NCBI GenBank assembly: GCA_020698575.1
Contig: CM036251.1
Coordinates: 16,346,288-16,410,287, forward strand
DNA from: Bostrychus sinensis
Lineage: Eukaryota > Chordata > Actinopteri > Gobiiformes > Eleotridae
Direction of reading: 5' to 3'
Length of the DNA stretch: 64,000 nt
The notes under the pieces were generated by a model. It saw only the letters and a program-made list of their open reading frames with translations. It did no database searches and had not been told where the DNA came from. The position numbers and the translations under genes were made by a program. Below, piece by piece: positions 32,951 to 43,520 of the stretch; the first letter of the stretch is position 1; every line of letters starts with the position of its first letter.

Positions 32951-35567
32951 TTCTATGCTCAGGAACAATGTTTTATGATATGAGTGGTTTGAGGTAAAAA
33001 AAAATCTGAAGCTGACAATTAACCAACTGTCTGAAACATTTTGGGCTTGAAGGTGGTCCGCTTGAATGCCTCATAGCCCTGAACTGACTTCTTTTCATCG
33101 ACCGACTGTGTGCAGTCCTCTTCACCTCTCGTCTGGAGCTAAAGACTGAATGATAATAGAGAGTGACTATCATGGCTGCTTGGTGCTGCCATTACCAAGC
33201 CCTGATAGATGATGCCAGTTGAAGGTGTTATCAGAGCCAGCTGTGAGGACTGAATATGCATTACACATGGGCAGTAACCCTGACACTGACTGTGAACACA
33301 CACAAGTCACCCACATTTTATTATGCATAGAAATTTGAATATGCACACAGTGGAGATAGTTATTAAAATGTGTTATTTAAAACATACAATCTAATAGATA
33401 CATCATCGTGTTGAACTATCTACAGAGCGATGTATTTCTGTCTCACCCCAAACACAGTGTGCACGCAACTAACAAAACAAAGCAAAGTAAGACAACAAAG
33501 TTGTTTTGATCAGAATCAAAGCAGAATAAAATAAAAAAGCTATACTACTTGAATGTACTGTGACATATCCAAGCCACTTGTGATTGCAAATGCATATAGA
33601 TATTTGAACTGAAATAAAGGCAGGTGTGTTTTAAAGACACACTCACATCGAAGTGGCTGCAACACCAGAATTATCAGGAGTAAGAAGTTTTCCCTGACTG
33701 TTTTCTGTCTTTGACTTTTGACTACTTCCCACTGAGAGCCCTCAGACTCCAATCCTGCTTCTAAAGGCTGGAGCACTGAACCTGTAAAGGCGATGTTTAT
33801 ATCAAAGCTGCCTGAGCATAATATGGAAATGACATGAATTCATAACAAGGCGAACATATTGTTCACTCAGTGATATCCAGCAAACAACCTCCACAACACT
33901 CAGCACATCAGCGAGACTAGAGTCCATAATAAAATATGTTGTTTTATATGAATTAATGTCTTTTTCTTTATTCAGGCACATTGTGCTGTTAGAAGAAGTC
34001 AAGATGATTGCATTAAGATGCAGTGTGCACACTGATGCTGGGTTTTGAAGGCAGGGACATAAGCACAGATATAGTTTTATAGTAGTTTTGATGTTACTTT
34101 GCACAGGATTCATGCAAGATTGGCGAGTTCACAAACTTGAGAAAATCCTTCTTGTGTGGCACAAGTCTAACTGTTAGAGATTGCACCATTGTTGGTTCAC
34201 CTGGTTATCCTGTAGTGTGGCAGTAGTACAGCAAAAATCCTCAAACAATATTTTTTTTTTGCCTGTTTTGTTATGGTGGTGGTTTGTTGTAAGGCTATGT
34301 CATGTGCATTCATTATCTGGCTTTTTTTATTGGTCTTAATATCTTTGAAAATGAATATGCCCCTTCAGTACTATAACATTTAGTATGTTGGTGGACGTGC
34401 TGTATTCTTCCTGGACAGGATGTGTCCTCTTTGACCTTCTGTATTTGGAAGTTGATGAGTAAAAAGCTGAGATATTTTTAGTTAAAGATGACTATAGTGC
34501 ATGGACAGATAAGCCCAATATTTTGTTCTAAAACAGATGTGCTGAAAGCATTACAGATTTCTCCCCTCGTAGGCGCTCACTTATCTGTGAGCTTCTCTGC
34601 CAGTACTGATGGATGCCCCAGTGGCACTGAGTGTGTCTTTACTGACAGTAATGCCTGGTTTCAAGAAGAGTGATCCGCACACTGCAGCGTATACAGATTT
34701 GAGCTCAAATGGGATATTTCTTATCATTATGGCCTGTTGTGAAAATGAGTCTGTCAGTGGAGCCTAGCACATTTGGGTTCATTCAGAGAAACCATTGAAC
34801 AGTGAAGGTGTGCAGTAGACTGAAGAATAAGGCTCTTAAAGCTAAATGTCATCGGTATGTGGTGAATCTTATTTGCTCAAGAAGGTAGGCTGGAGAAGTG
34901 CAGCAGACATTGAGGACACACAGGCCTGAGTCATGGCTCACTAAATAAAAAGGTCATGTGTAGATGAAGTCAAACTCCCAAACTTTTTTTTTGTTTTTAC
35001 GCTGATGATATATAATGGATTAGGAAATGGTATTGAATGGTTACCAATCTGCAAACTGGACCTATTGGATATGGTGGGTCATCAAGTAGAGAGTCTGTAG
35101 CCTGCAATCATGTGCATTACTTCTTTCTATGCTGTTACAAGACCAAACTATTCTGTCTAAAGTGACCTATTGATTTTATCAGACTGCTAGTAAAGCCTGT
35201 GGTGAAGCCAAGCAACACGCTAGTCGTCCTGTGACCAGTAATCTAGAAGAAAAGGCAAAGGCATGAAGGCACTCAAAGATTCTCAATCCCCTAATGCTCC
35301 AAGGAAATCCAATTTCACGTGGCTGTAATTGAAATATATTTTGTCACAACAATGGCATGTCCGCATCATTTATTGAGCCCTGTCTTTCCAATGCCAGGGG
35401 AATTCTTTCACACCTGACAAGAGCCTCTAAGTCCTGCTAATAAATGAATCAATTAAAAACTGTCAGTTAATGTCTCTATGAAAAGAATCTGTATTAATTA
35501 AATGCTACATGTTAGACACTGTAAGCAAGAGTATTCCTGCATGTTTTACTAATATCTTCCAGGGTTG
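32951..35567. other. No gene seen
   Basis: Open frames up to 103 codons (33802-34113, minus) show no domain pattern. No repeat family recognised except short T runs. Confidence 0.4.
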
Positions 35568-35725
35568 CAGCAGCAAATTATCAGTCTTCTTTGGTGCCAT
35601 GATTTGCATATTGATTTGGCACATTTTTTACACCAGATGTCCTTCCTGACATAACCATTTTCATTTATACAGGCTTGTCTATGGCACAAAGAGTACACTG
35701 GCAGCTTGTGACCCTTGGGGAAGGT
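35568..35725 (-). repeat. Short dispersed repeat (GGGCATCTGG-core family), reverse copy
   Basis: The + strand gives TTTGCATATTGATTTGGCAC, ACACCAGATGTCCTTCCTGA, GGCACAAAGAGTACACTGGC and AGCTTGTGACCCTTG, in the reverse-complement order of the family. Confidence 0.65.
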
Positions 35726-35779
35726 TCTTTTCAAACTTACAGTCTACAGTATATTATTATATTATAAGCACTGGTCCTA

Positions 35780-35870
35780 TGTTGCAATGGTAAAGACATA
35801 GTTCACCAGGCCTGAACTTTTAAAGGGGGTCTTTTAGTTCAGGGGTAAAAACTTGGATCAGTTGAGCCAC
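35780..35870. repeat. Fragment of a tRNA-like short repeat
   Basis: CAATGGTAAAGACATAGTTC and TCTTTTAGTTCAGGGGTAAA match the doublet at 52430-52590. The second word resembles a tRNA A-box (TTAGTTCAGGGGTAAA-GC). Confidence 0.4.
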
Positions 35871-37234
35871 AAAATCTCTTTTTTGTCAAAATAATTCTAA
35901 AAACGAATCATTCTTTACTAACCCCTTGTGGTTGAGGTATCTTTGGCCGTATCTCCCAATGGCACACAGTGTTTTAAAGAATTGATGCAGATGGTGTCCC
36001 AGATCTTCACCAAAAAGTATGATTTTATTTCCTGAAATGTTAATAGAAATCTGATCATTATATAGTTTTATTTTCTAGCAGATATATAGCTTTGTTTGGC
36101 TGCATGTGGCACTATGTCGGACAAACTGTGCTGGCAGTGAAGCCCAGTTCAATACAATCATCGCTATCAATCTTGGAGAATCAACATTAGCATTTCTCCA
36201 TCTGACTTCTGCTCCCGTATCCCAGGGTGTGATGTAGAGGCAGCCATACGATTGCCCTTCATACTTCACTGCAATGTTCGGTCTGCACAGCATGAAGAGG
36301 TCCATTACCTCTACACTGCCCTTCCCCTCCTCCACTCGCCATCCATACCAAGAAAAAAAATAAGACCGAAAACTTGAAGCATTTCCCCTTGCAAGCTCAC
36401 AAACCTTATATATACAGCTATACAGTACCGTACAACTGTTTTAGTGATGTGTGAAAAAGTGCTGTTAACCAAGACTGGTTTAATGATAACAGAGTTGTAT
36501 TTTTCATTTTTGTATTGTCATTTTCAGTAAAGGTTCTTTACCACTATAATATATTTTTGTGGCTCAGTGAAAAAAGCCCCTGAAGATGTTTGCCTTTGAG
36601 TCCAGATCCAGGGCCAGTTATAATGGTGAACTGGACAAACACTATTTTAATATGGCTGTTAATGGGATGGCTTTGTTTGCAAGCATTGCACGAGGGACTT
36701 ATATGCATTTGTGCGTGTGGATGACGACTGGGTGAGCTAATTAAAATTATTCATCATTAATCATCCCTGTTAACCCCAAGACAGCTTTAGCACATTAAGA
36801 TTTAAGTTTGTTTTCATCCCTGACCTTTAATTGGAGTTTTTTTTTTTCCTAGAAGGGTTTAGTGTCAGTTTAAAAAAGCCTTCCTCTTCGTCCGACTAAT
36901 TCAGAGTTAGTGCCTTGGTGCTGGTTGGTGAAACAGTGCAGGTATTTGACAGGTGGTCTCATAATGTCTGAGCCCCTGGAGGATAGAGCGACATGTGAAG
37001 TTGTTGCTGTAATTGCTCACGCAGCGAGGGGGTCTTTCCCTTTTGTCTGCCACCGGTCCAACACACACAGTTGAGGGCTTCCCTTTCTTTGTCTGTGCAC
37101 ATAAAGTTGATGGTGCCTTGTTTTGCATATGGGGCGAGGCCATTCAAATTGGATGGCTCTATTCCAAGCCAACCCATTGGATTTTAGCAGCTCACAAGGC
37201 AATTTTTTTGCACTGGCCAGTAAAGAAATTCAGC
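35871..37234. other. No gene seen
   Basis: Repeat-free; open frames on both strands at 36907-37282 overlap one another and show no family pattern. Confidence 0.4.
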
Positions 37235-37411
37235 CACAGATGTCATAAGCCAGTGTACTGTTTGTGTCAGTCCAAAACCTGAATTAAAGGAGAGAGTTGC
37301 ATCTGGAACGGTATCTGCTGTAAAACTGCCAAATCTATATGCAAATTAGGGCTGTACGATATTTTTGTTTGGCCAAAATGTAGTTTTATTGAAGGCTCTG
37401 ATAGAGTAGGA

Positions 37412-38203
37412 CAGCCATTCCCAAAGTCAGGAGTGTTACGGCCCCTTTAAAAACTAGAAAATCCCATGCAGACCCCCAACAATAAGACTTAACTCTAGTT
37501 AAAATATTATGTTTTGTTTTTCTTAATAGATTTCTATAAAAACATTACAAACACACAGGCTGTTGGCTAAAAACAGGGTAGCCCTAAGGTCCTAAAAGCA
37601 TAAAAGGTATTAAATTTGATTGCGTCAAAATGAATAAATATTATAAGTATTACATTTTGTTCATCTAGGTCCTAAAATTGTCAAAACATTATGTTAATAT
37701 CACCACAATATCCATCCATCCATCTTCTAACACTTATTCGGGACTGGGTCGTGGAGGCAGCAGACTAAGCAGAGATGCCCAGACTTCCCTCTCCACAGAC
37801 ACTTCCTCCAGCTCTACTGGGGGAACCTCAAGGCAGTCCCAGGCCAGCCAGGAGACATGGTCCCTCCACACAATAACAAAATATCTTTATTAAAGAAATG
37901 TGATTATTTTTCATATATATATATTTTTTATTGCAGGACAGGAGTTCTTTCATCTGTATTAGACTTTTAAAATAAAACCCTTGAGATTCAGAGAGGAGTA
38001 CAGATAACTCTTTACTGCAAAGTTCAATGTTGAGAGTGCTGGCATTAAATTTCACTTTAAGTAGCAGTAAAAAGTCCTAAAAAGGTCTTAAATTTCACAA
38101 GATAAAACCTGGAGCTACCCTGACAAATTGCCTCAAAGTAATATTTTTAAACAGTACTTTTGTGGCCCAGCAGGGGGCCCAGACCCCACTTTGAGAACTA
38201 CTA
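37412..38203. mobile_element. Second-level hAT-like insertion, 792 bp
   Basis: Starts CAGCCATTCCCAAAGTCAGG and ends CCACTTTGAGAACTACTA, diverged inverted ends of the CAGTGGTTCCCAAAGT type seen in hAT/Charlie-like elements. Flanks GAGTAGGA (37404-37411) and CAGTAGGA (38204-38211) match at 7 of 8. No intact ORF. Confidence 0.65.
37711..37868 (+). repeat. Third-level insertion: 158-bp fish short repeat
   Basis: Contains CATCTTCTAACACTTATTCG, GAGATGCCCAGACTTCCCTC and CCCAGGCCAGCCAGGAGACA, wording of a very common teleost repeat. CACAATA occurs immediately on both sides (37704-37710 and 37869-37875), a 7-bp target duplication. Confidence 0.7.
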
Positions 38204-38390
38204 CAGTAGGACAAGGATTTTTAATGTAAATGTCTGCCACATGAAGGACCATTACCTTATCATTGCCATACATTTAGTTTCTTTCTATTGCACTTTTTCA
38301 TATTGTGATATATTGCACAGCCCTAATGACAATCACTGCATGCTGGGAGGCAGATGATTTGCAGTAGTGACCTCCAAAAGGGAAAAGCAT

Positions 38391-41367
38391 AAGGGAAAGA
38401 AAAAGATCATGATTATTTTGGAAAAAAAATAAACATACATTTTGGTGTATACATACAGTATGGTTTACTGTGAATAAGAATAGCAACATTGTGCATGTAT
38501 TTGAGTGGCAGGTTGTTTGTTTGTGTCTGATTTATGCTTGCATACAAGTATAGCGTGTGTGTGTAAATGTGTGCGGCGCTGTGGCTGTAACATCTGGCAC
38601 TAGTATGATTGGTGTGGTGAGCCTTCGGGCCTTTCCATAGGTGATAGATGACACCTATCACAACCTGTCAGTGGGGACCCAGCAGCCAACTCACCCCGAC
38701 CAACCATAAGCCTGACGTCCTTTATTTTCACCCCCACATTTTTAGTGTGGACGGGAAGAAAGAAAGAGTGATTCATTGGCTTTTATGAATATCAAGATGC
38801 ATGCTGAGGTGTGCTGTTTTATAGCCTAAAGATCCCACAGAAAGAAATGAGAGGAAGTGAAATGTCAGCAAATGAGACGGTTCATGTAATGAGTAAAAGT
38901 TGCATTGGAGCACAGAAATGAACAGAAATTGGCAGATTTCATTAGTGGTACTTAATTTTCTAAGGAAACCTAATGTATGTTGCATTTGTTAAAGCAGCCC
39001 AGTCCCTCTCTGGTTCATGCATTCATACACATTTAGTACTGTTAAGCCCCCAGATGTTAATGGATGAATCTGGATCAGTGCTGACAAAGTGCAGCTAAGG
39101 CCCACAGTAGCTCTCCTCATGCCTGATAATAATTGATGGATGACTGTGGTGCTGGACACTGACAGCCCGGTTGCCTGGCCTTTACCCTGTGCCAGCTCAA
39201 CCTTTACATGTGTGAAATAGCCAATTACTGCACGCCTATTGAAAGTAATAGGCTGATGAGCAAACGGCTACAGTGGGACACAGGGGGAGGAAGAAAAGAT
39301 GAAGTTCTAGCTTAGCCTGGCCTTGTGGAGAGTGGTTTATCAGCACTGGAAGAGGTCATTTAGGTATTTTCTCTTTCTAACCACGATTCCCGTTCTGTAT
39401 TGACCTAAAGTTTATGATCCATGGTACATGGTCGTGTTATACAGGAGCTAATTTACAGAAATAAATCCTCCTTTTAACGCCTTTTAAATGGATAATGGAA
39501 ACAGCAGCAATCATATATTCTCAGAGAAGCATTGAACACACTTTTGCTGCAAAATGGAAAGTCATATGGTGCATGGCCATCTAACTTTAGCCAGCCATTA
39601 TTGACAAAACAATTCATCTTCATAAAACAGCGGACAGTCCCATTCTGTTTTCTGGAATCACATTATCAGAAACTGTATAATAAGATCATCAGAATGTACA
39701 GATGAACAAACATGGGAGGAATAAAGGGTAGGGCAAATAAAAGGTGGATGATCATGTACTTTATATTCTGCGTAATTACACATTTAAATTAATAAGTGAA
39801 ATAAGGTAAATTAACTCCTCGTGACAACACTGGCACATCCATATGACACCTTGACTCAGTGAGAACAACAGAAGACATAAACATAATGAACATTTATGCA
39901 GATTAAACAAGTGCGAACAATGGCCACCTGTCACATCAGAGGTTAATGAGTAAAAGTACATAAAGTTTGTTCATTTCTTGTACTAATGGCAGGTCTCTTG
40001 TTAAAATTAGCTGGCCCTAAAACAGTGCTGTAGTTTTTCAGCAATAGTTCAGTCTGGGCAGCATACTCAGTAGTTTTACATGCCCTTAAGTCAAGTGCTG
40101 TAGGCAGTGACAGTACCCTTCAAAAACAAAGTAAATGTATTCAGAACATTCAAATAAAACATGAATAATTATACATTCTTAAAATTCATATTTTAACACA
40201 TTTAACTTTTTAACAAGAACTTATTTGTTTCAACCTTTTAACTTTTTTTTTTTAATCAATCAACTATTTTAATGATGCCTTAAATATGACCTCTTTAAAG
40301 TTATAGTGATAATATGAGGTGTTTATGTCTTATAGTATGTATGTGTGTTTATGTAGTGTCCCAACCACTACATGGTTGTCTTTACTCTGACAATCATCAG
40401 TTGTACTCAGGAATAGAGATAATAATAAACAATCAGGTGAAGTGGGAGCATCCTATAGAAAAGCCAGAACAGTCTTTATAATTGGTGAACTTATTTTTAC
40501 ACAGTGCTGATGTCTAGCTGCTTCCTGACATGTGCAGCCTTCATACTTCTCGGAGGATATAATTCACCCTCCATCACACAGCCACGTTTACTTTTTCAGT
40601 TTCCTCTTGTTTTTTCCTCCGCGGCACGTTCCCCACTATTAAAACAGAATGTAATTGACTGCTGTTTTGGAGACTTACTGAGAAAAGAGACACTGATTGG
40701 ACACAGCTTGTGCTTCTTGTAACCGAAGCCATTCACTTTGCACTAATTCAATTCCAGCTTGACTCCTACCTTAATCGGTGGGTGCTTCAGTCGGAGGCAA
40801 ATGAAAATTGAGTCAGGATATGGATGTATTGGAACATTTTCTTGCACGTTTCTTGGTGCTTATCTTGCAATTAATTCATCATCTAACAAAGTCATTACTG
40901 AGAGTTTCCCGGCATGACAAAACTCATTATACCGCAGGGTGTAATGAGAAGGACCAACTTTTAACAAAATAGGCTTTGTAGGTTTAAGGCTTTGAAAGTG
41001 TAGCTGCTGAAGATTTCTCAGCTTTGCCTGCTTTTGGCGTGCGCCTGCCATGTGGGAGTAACGGGTCCCCCCTCTGCCCCATCCCAGCCAATGGTGATGG
41101 ATGGCTCTAGATGCATCAGTGAGAGTTAGGCTGATAAAATCTTGGCTCCTGAAGAGAATGAAGTCAAGTTAAGTTACAGGTTGTAACAATATAGTTTGTG
41201 ATTATGTATGGAAAGTATTGTGCATACCCAAATTGTGTCTAAAAACAAAATTATGTTCAGTGGAGGCCAAGTGAAAGTACAAGGGAAATTGTGAGTGATA
41301 CATTTTTTTATTGGCCAAATGTTCAGAGAAATTAAACTATGGAAAATACTGTTGACTGACTTTATTC
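38391..41367. other. No gene seen; about 39000-39360 and 40500-41130 are candidate conserved non-coding DNA
   Basis: Open frames are short and lack pattern. The two named blocks are repeat-free with balanced composition; conservation cannot be judged here. Confidence 0.35.
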
Positions 41368-42042
41368 TAGGACTGTAGTAGGCCAAAGAAATTATTTGTC
41401 AACCGAAGTTATGCTCAGTACAGTGATTAATCAACTGAAATTGACTAAATGATATGTGAGGGGACTTACACAAACAAATTACTTCACATTAATTAGGTGA
41501 TAAAACATTTTTGGGCTGCAACGGTTATTTTGATAATTGATTAATCTGCTGATTATTGTTTTGATTAATCTGTTAATTGGATAGTGAAGCGTGTGTGGTT
41601 AAAGTGGTAGAAAACTTGTGGTGTTGTATAGTTCCCGTTAAAAACTGTTAACATTCTACCAAAAATCACTTAATTTTTACAACATTTTTACCAGAAGAAG
41701 CTACAAGCATGTCACTGGAGGACGTTTGGATAAAGTAAGATATTTTAAATCCAAAACACCAAATATACATTTTAATTGTTTTTGTTGCTTTACTGTTCTG
41801 TTTTGGTAATAATCCTCCTCTCTCAGTGCATGGCCTGTTTCAGAGTCTATGAATACCAGTTAACGATTAAACTATTATTAAATTAGTTGACGATTATGCC
41901 AATAATCAATTATAACCAAATAATCTAGTTAGTTGTTGCAGCCCTAAACCATTTACAAAAGATGGCTGTAAATTATATTGTCTAAAATTTAGTCAACCAA
42001 GACCTCACTGACTGATTATTCAACTAGAGACTGTCGGCCCTA
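41368..42042. mobile_element. hAT-type MITE (outer), carrying a second MITE
   Basis: Starts TAGGACTGTAGTAGGCC and ends AGAGACTGTCGGCCCTA, diverged inverted ends. Flanks CTTTATTC (41360-41367) and CTTTGTTT (42043-42050) match at 6 of 8. The middle is occupied by the unrelated MITE at 41511-41946. Confidence 0.65.
41511..41946. mobile_element. hAT-type MITE (inner), GGGCTGCAACG family, 436 bp
   Basis: Starts TTGGGCTGCAACGGTTATTT and ends AGTTAGTTGTTGCAGCCCTA. Flanks AAACATTT (41503-41510) and AACCATTT (41947-41954) match at 7 of 8. The subterminal parts are rich in GATTAATC-type words on both sides. No ORF. Confidence 0.78.
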
Positions 42043-42719
42043 CTTTGTTTAGTTTACTTTAGCCCTGATACAACTCTTAGCAAATTAGGTCTTGTTCAGT
42101 TTCTTATTTTTGATTAGCCCTAATCAAGAGAATCCGAACCAACAGGACCATCACATTTTCAGCTATTGCTCCTTAGCACTGTATCACAATCACTATCGTA
42201 GTCAGACTAAACAAATCCTGTGTAAAAAATGAAGCGTTTTCCAGAACATTTCCCCGAGCTGAGGAGCTGTATATCCCTTTGCAGTGTGGCAGTGTGCCGA
42301 GTGAATAAGCAGTGCATACAGTGATGTTGTGATTGACACGTGCAATGGGGCCTGGGATTGGAGATGGCTGTGTGGAGTATTGGAGTGCTCCCTTCATTAG
42401 ACAGGGCCGAGCAGTGCCCCCGCTGACCCCCCTCTGACCCCTCGCACACAATTATGAAACACAGGCCCGGCGCGGGTTATTGATGCCCGTCGACCCACAC
42501 CAGCAGCTGTTCAGGGCTTTCACTGTCTAATGTGGACCACTCTGTCGCACTCACTCAGCTATGGAAACACTGGACAATGACATACTCCACTTAAACATAT
42601 GATGGCATCCATTTTAGGAAGGACTGGATGATGCATTGCCATTACTGTTACCACTGTTACTATGTCGCTGAAGTTAGCCAGGCAAATACAGAATTAATGG
42701 GAAACACAGTCAAGCAAAA
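42043..42719. other. No gene seen; 42200-42560 is candidate conserved non-coding DNA
   Basis: The block is GC-balanced and repeat-free, with two overlapping minus-strand frames of 80-92 codons that have no domain pattern. Confidence 0.3.
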
Positions 42720-43520
42720 ATGTGGGATGTTTAAAGTGTTACTACAACCTAAAAGCTGCGACACGGTGTGAAATTTAATTAAAACAGAATGTAATACATT
42801 TGTAAATTTCACATTTTATTCACAATAGAACACAGCCAACATGAAACTAGATACATAAAAAGCAATAGCACATTTTCAATATGATAGCCGCAACACATCT
42901 GCTACAGACTTGAACTACAATACTTAGCTATGGTGCTTTATTTACCAGTCCTACACCTGTCTGTCCTGGGAGTGAATCTCTCCTTCAGTGCGTCTCCATA
43001 AGGGTTCTTCTTCTTTTCCCCACAGCTGGGTTTTTTAGGACGTGTTCCTTAACAAGAGGGAGGGTCTAAGGACAGGGGATGTCTTGGGAATGTTTAGTTT
43101 AGTGCGGTTATTGTTTGTGTTTGATTGTGTGTTTATGTTTGATTGTGTGACTAATTGTTTGTATAGCCCTTTGAGGCGACTGCTGTTGTGATATTGGGCT
43201 ATATTCTAAATAAAATTGAATTGAGCATCTCAAAACAGGTGGGACGTAAACAAGATAAGGCTGGAGGAAAGTTTTGCTATGAAAAGAAAACAGCTGGAGC
43301 ATTTTGAAACTCATTATGTTAATTGGAAACATTGCACTTAAGATGTCTGGGTATAAAAGGCAGAGTCTGTGTTATTAGTATTGAGTGGATTGGATGCTCA
43401 TGATCTTCAGGTCCAGAAGCAAGCAGCACATCATAAAAAACAGACATTATTCTGTATTGGAAACCTCTGTGTGGATTAGGAAGGTTGTAAAATGTTTAAG
43501 ACTTGACAAAATGTTTTATT
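42720..43520 (+). mobile_element. Decayed DNA transposon related to 60692-61130, with a retroposon insert
   Basis: Left part GAATGTAATACATTTGTAAA, TTTATTCACAATAGAACACA; right part CAAAACAGGTGGGACG, GAAAACAGCTGGAGCATTTT, CTGGGTATAAAAGGCAGAGT, TTGGATGCTCATGATCTTCA. The same ordered words occur at 60692-61130. It is a member of a widespread fish family whose termini read ACAACCCC...AAAAAGTTGGGAC. The class is uncertain to me. The two parts are separated by the insert at 42901-43225. Confidence 0.65.
42901..43225 (+). mobile_element. Inserted retroposon 3' end with AAATAAAATTGAATTGA tail
   Basis: It contains CTGTCTGTCCTGGGAGTGAA, GAGGGTCTAAGGACAGGGGA, TATAGCCCTTTGAGGCGACT and TGTGATATTGGGCTATATTC, then the ATTGA-type tail: the 3' end of an abundant fish retroposon. 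CATCT on both sides (42896-42900, 43226-43230) is the likely target duplication within the host transposon. Confidence 0.7.

Larger units (their letters stand above)
37347..38325 (+). mobile_element. TAGGGCTGTACGATAT MITE, enlarged by internal insertions
   Basis: Starts TAGGGCTGTACGATATTTTT and ends TGATATATTGCACAGCCCTA. Flanks ATGCAAAT (37339-37346) and ATGACAAT (38326-38333) match at 6 of 8. Without its insert (next entry) it would be about 190 bp. Confidence 0.75.
37235..38390 (+). repeat. Short dispersed repeat (GGGCATCTGG-core family), split by a 979-bp insertion
   Basis: The head (37240-37346: CATAAGCCAGTGTACTGTTT, AAAGGAGAGAGTTGCATCTG, TATATGCAAAT) and the tail (38326-38390: AATCACTGCATGCTGGGAGG, GCAGATGATTTGCAGTAGTG) are the two parts of one copy, separated by the MITE below. 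Confidence 0.75.
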
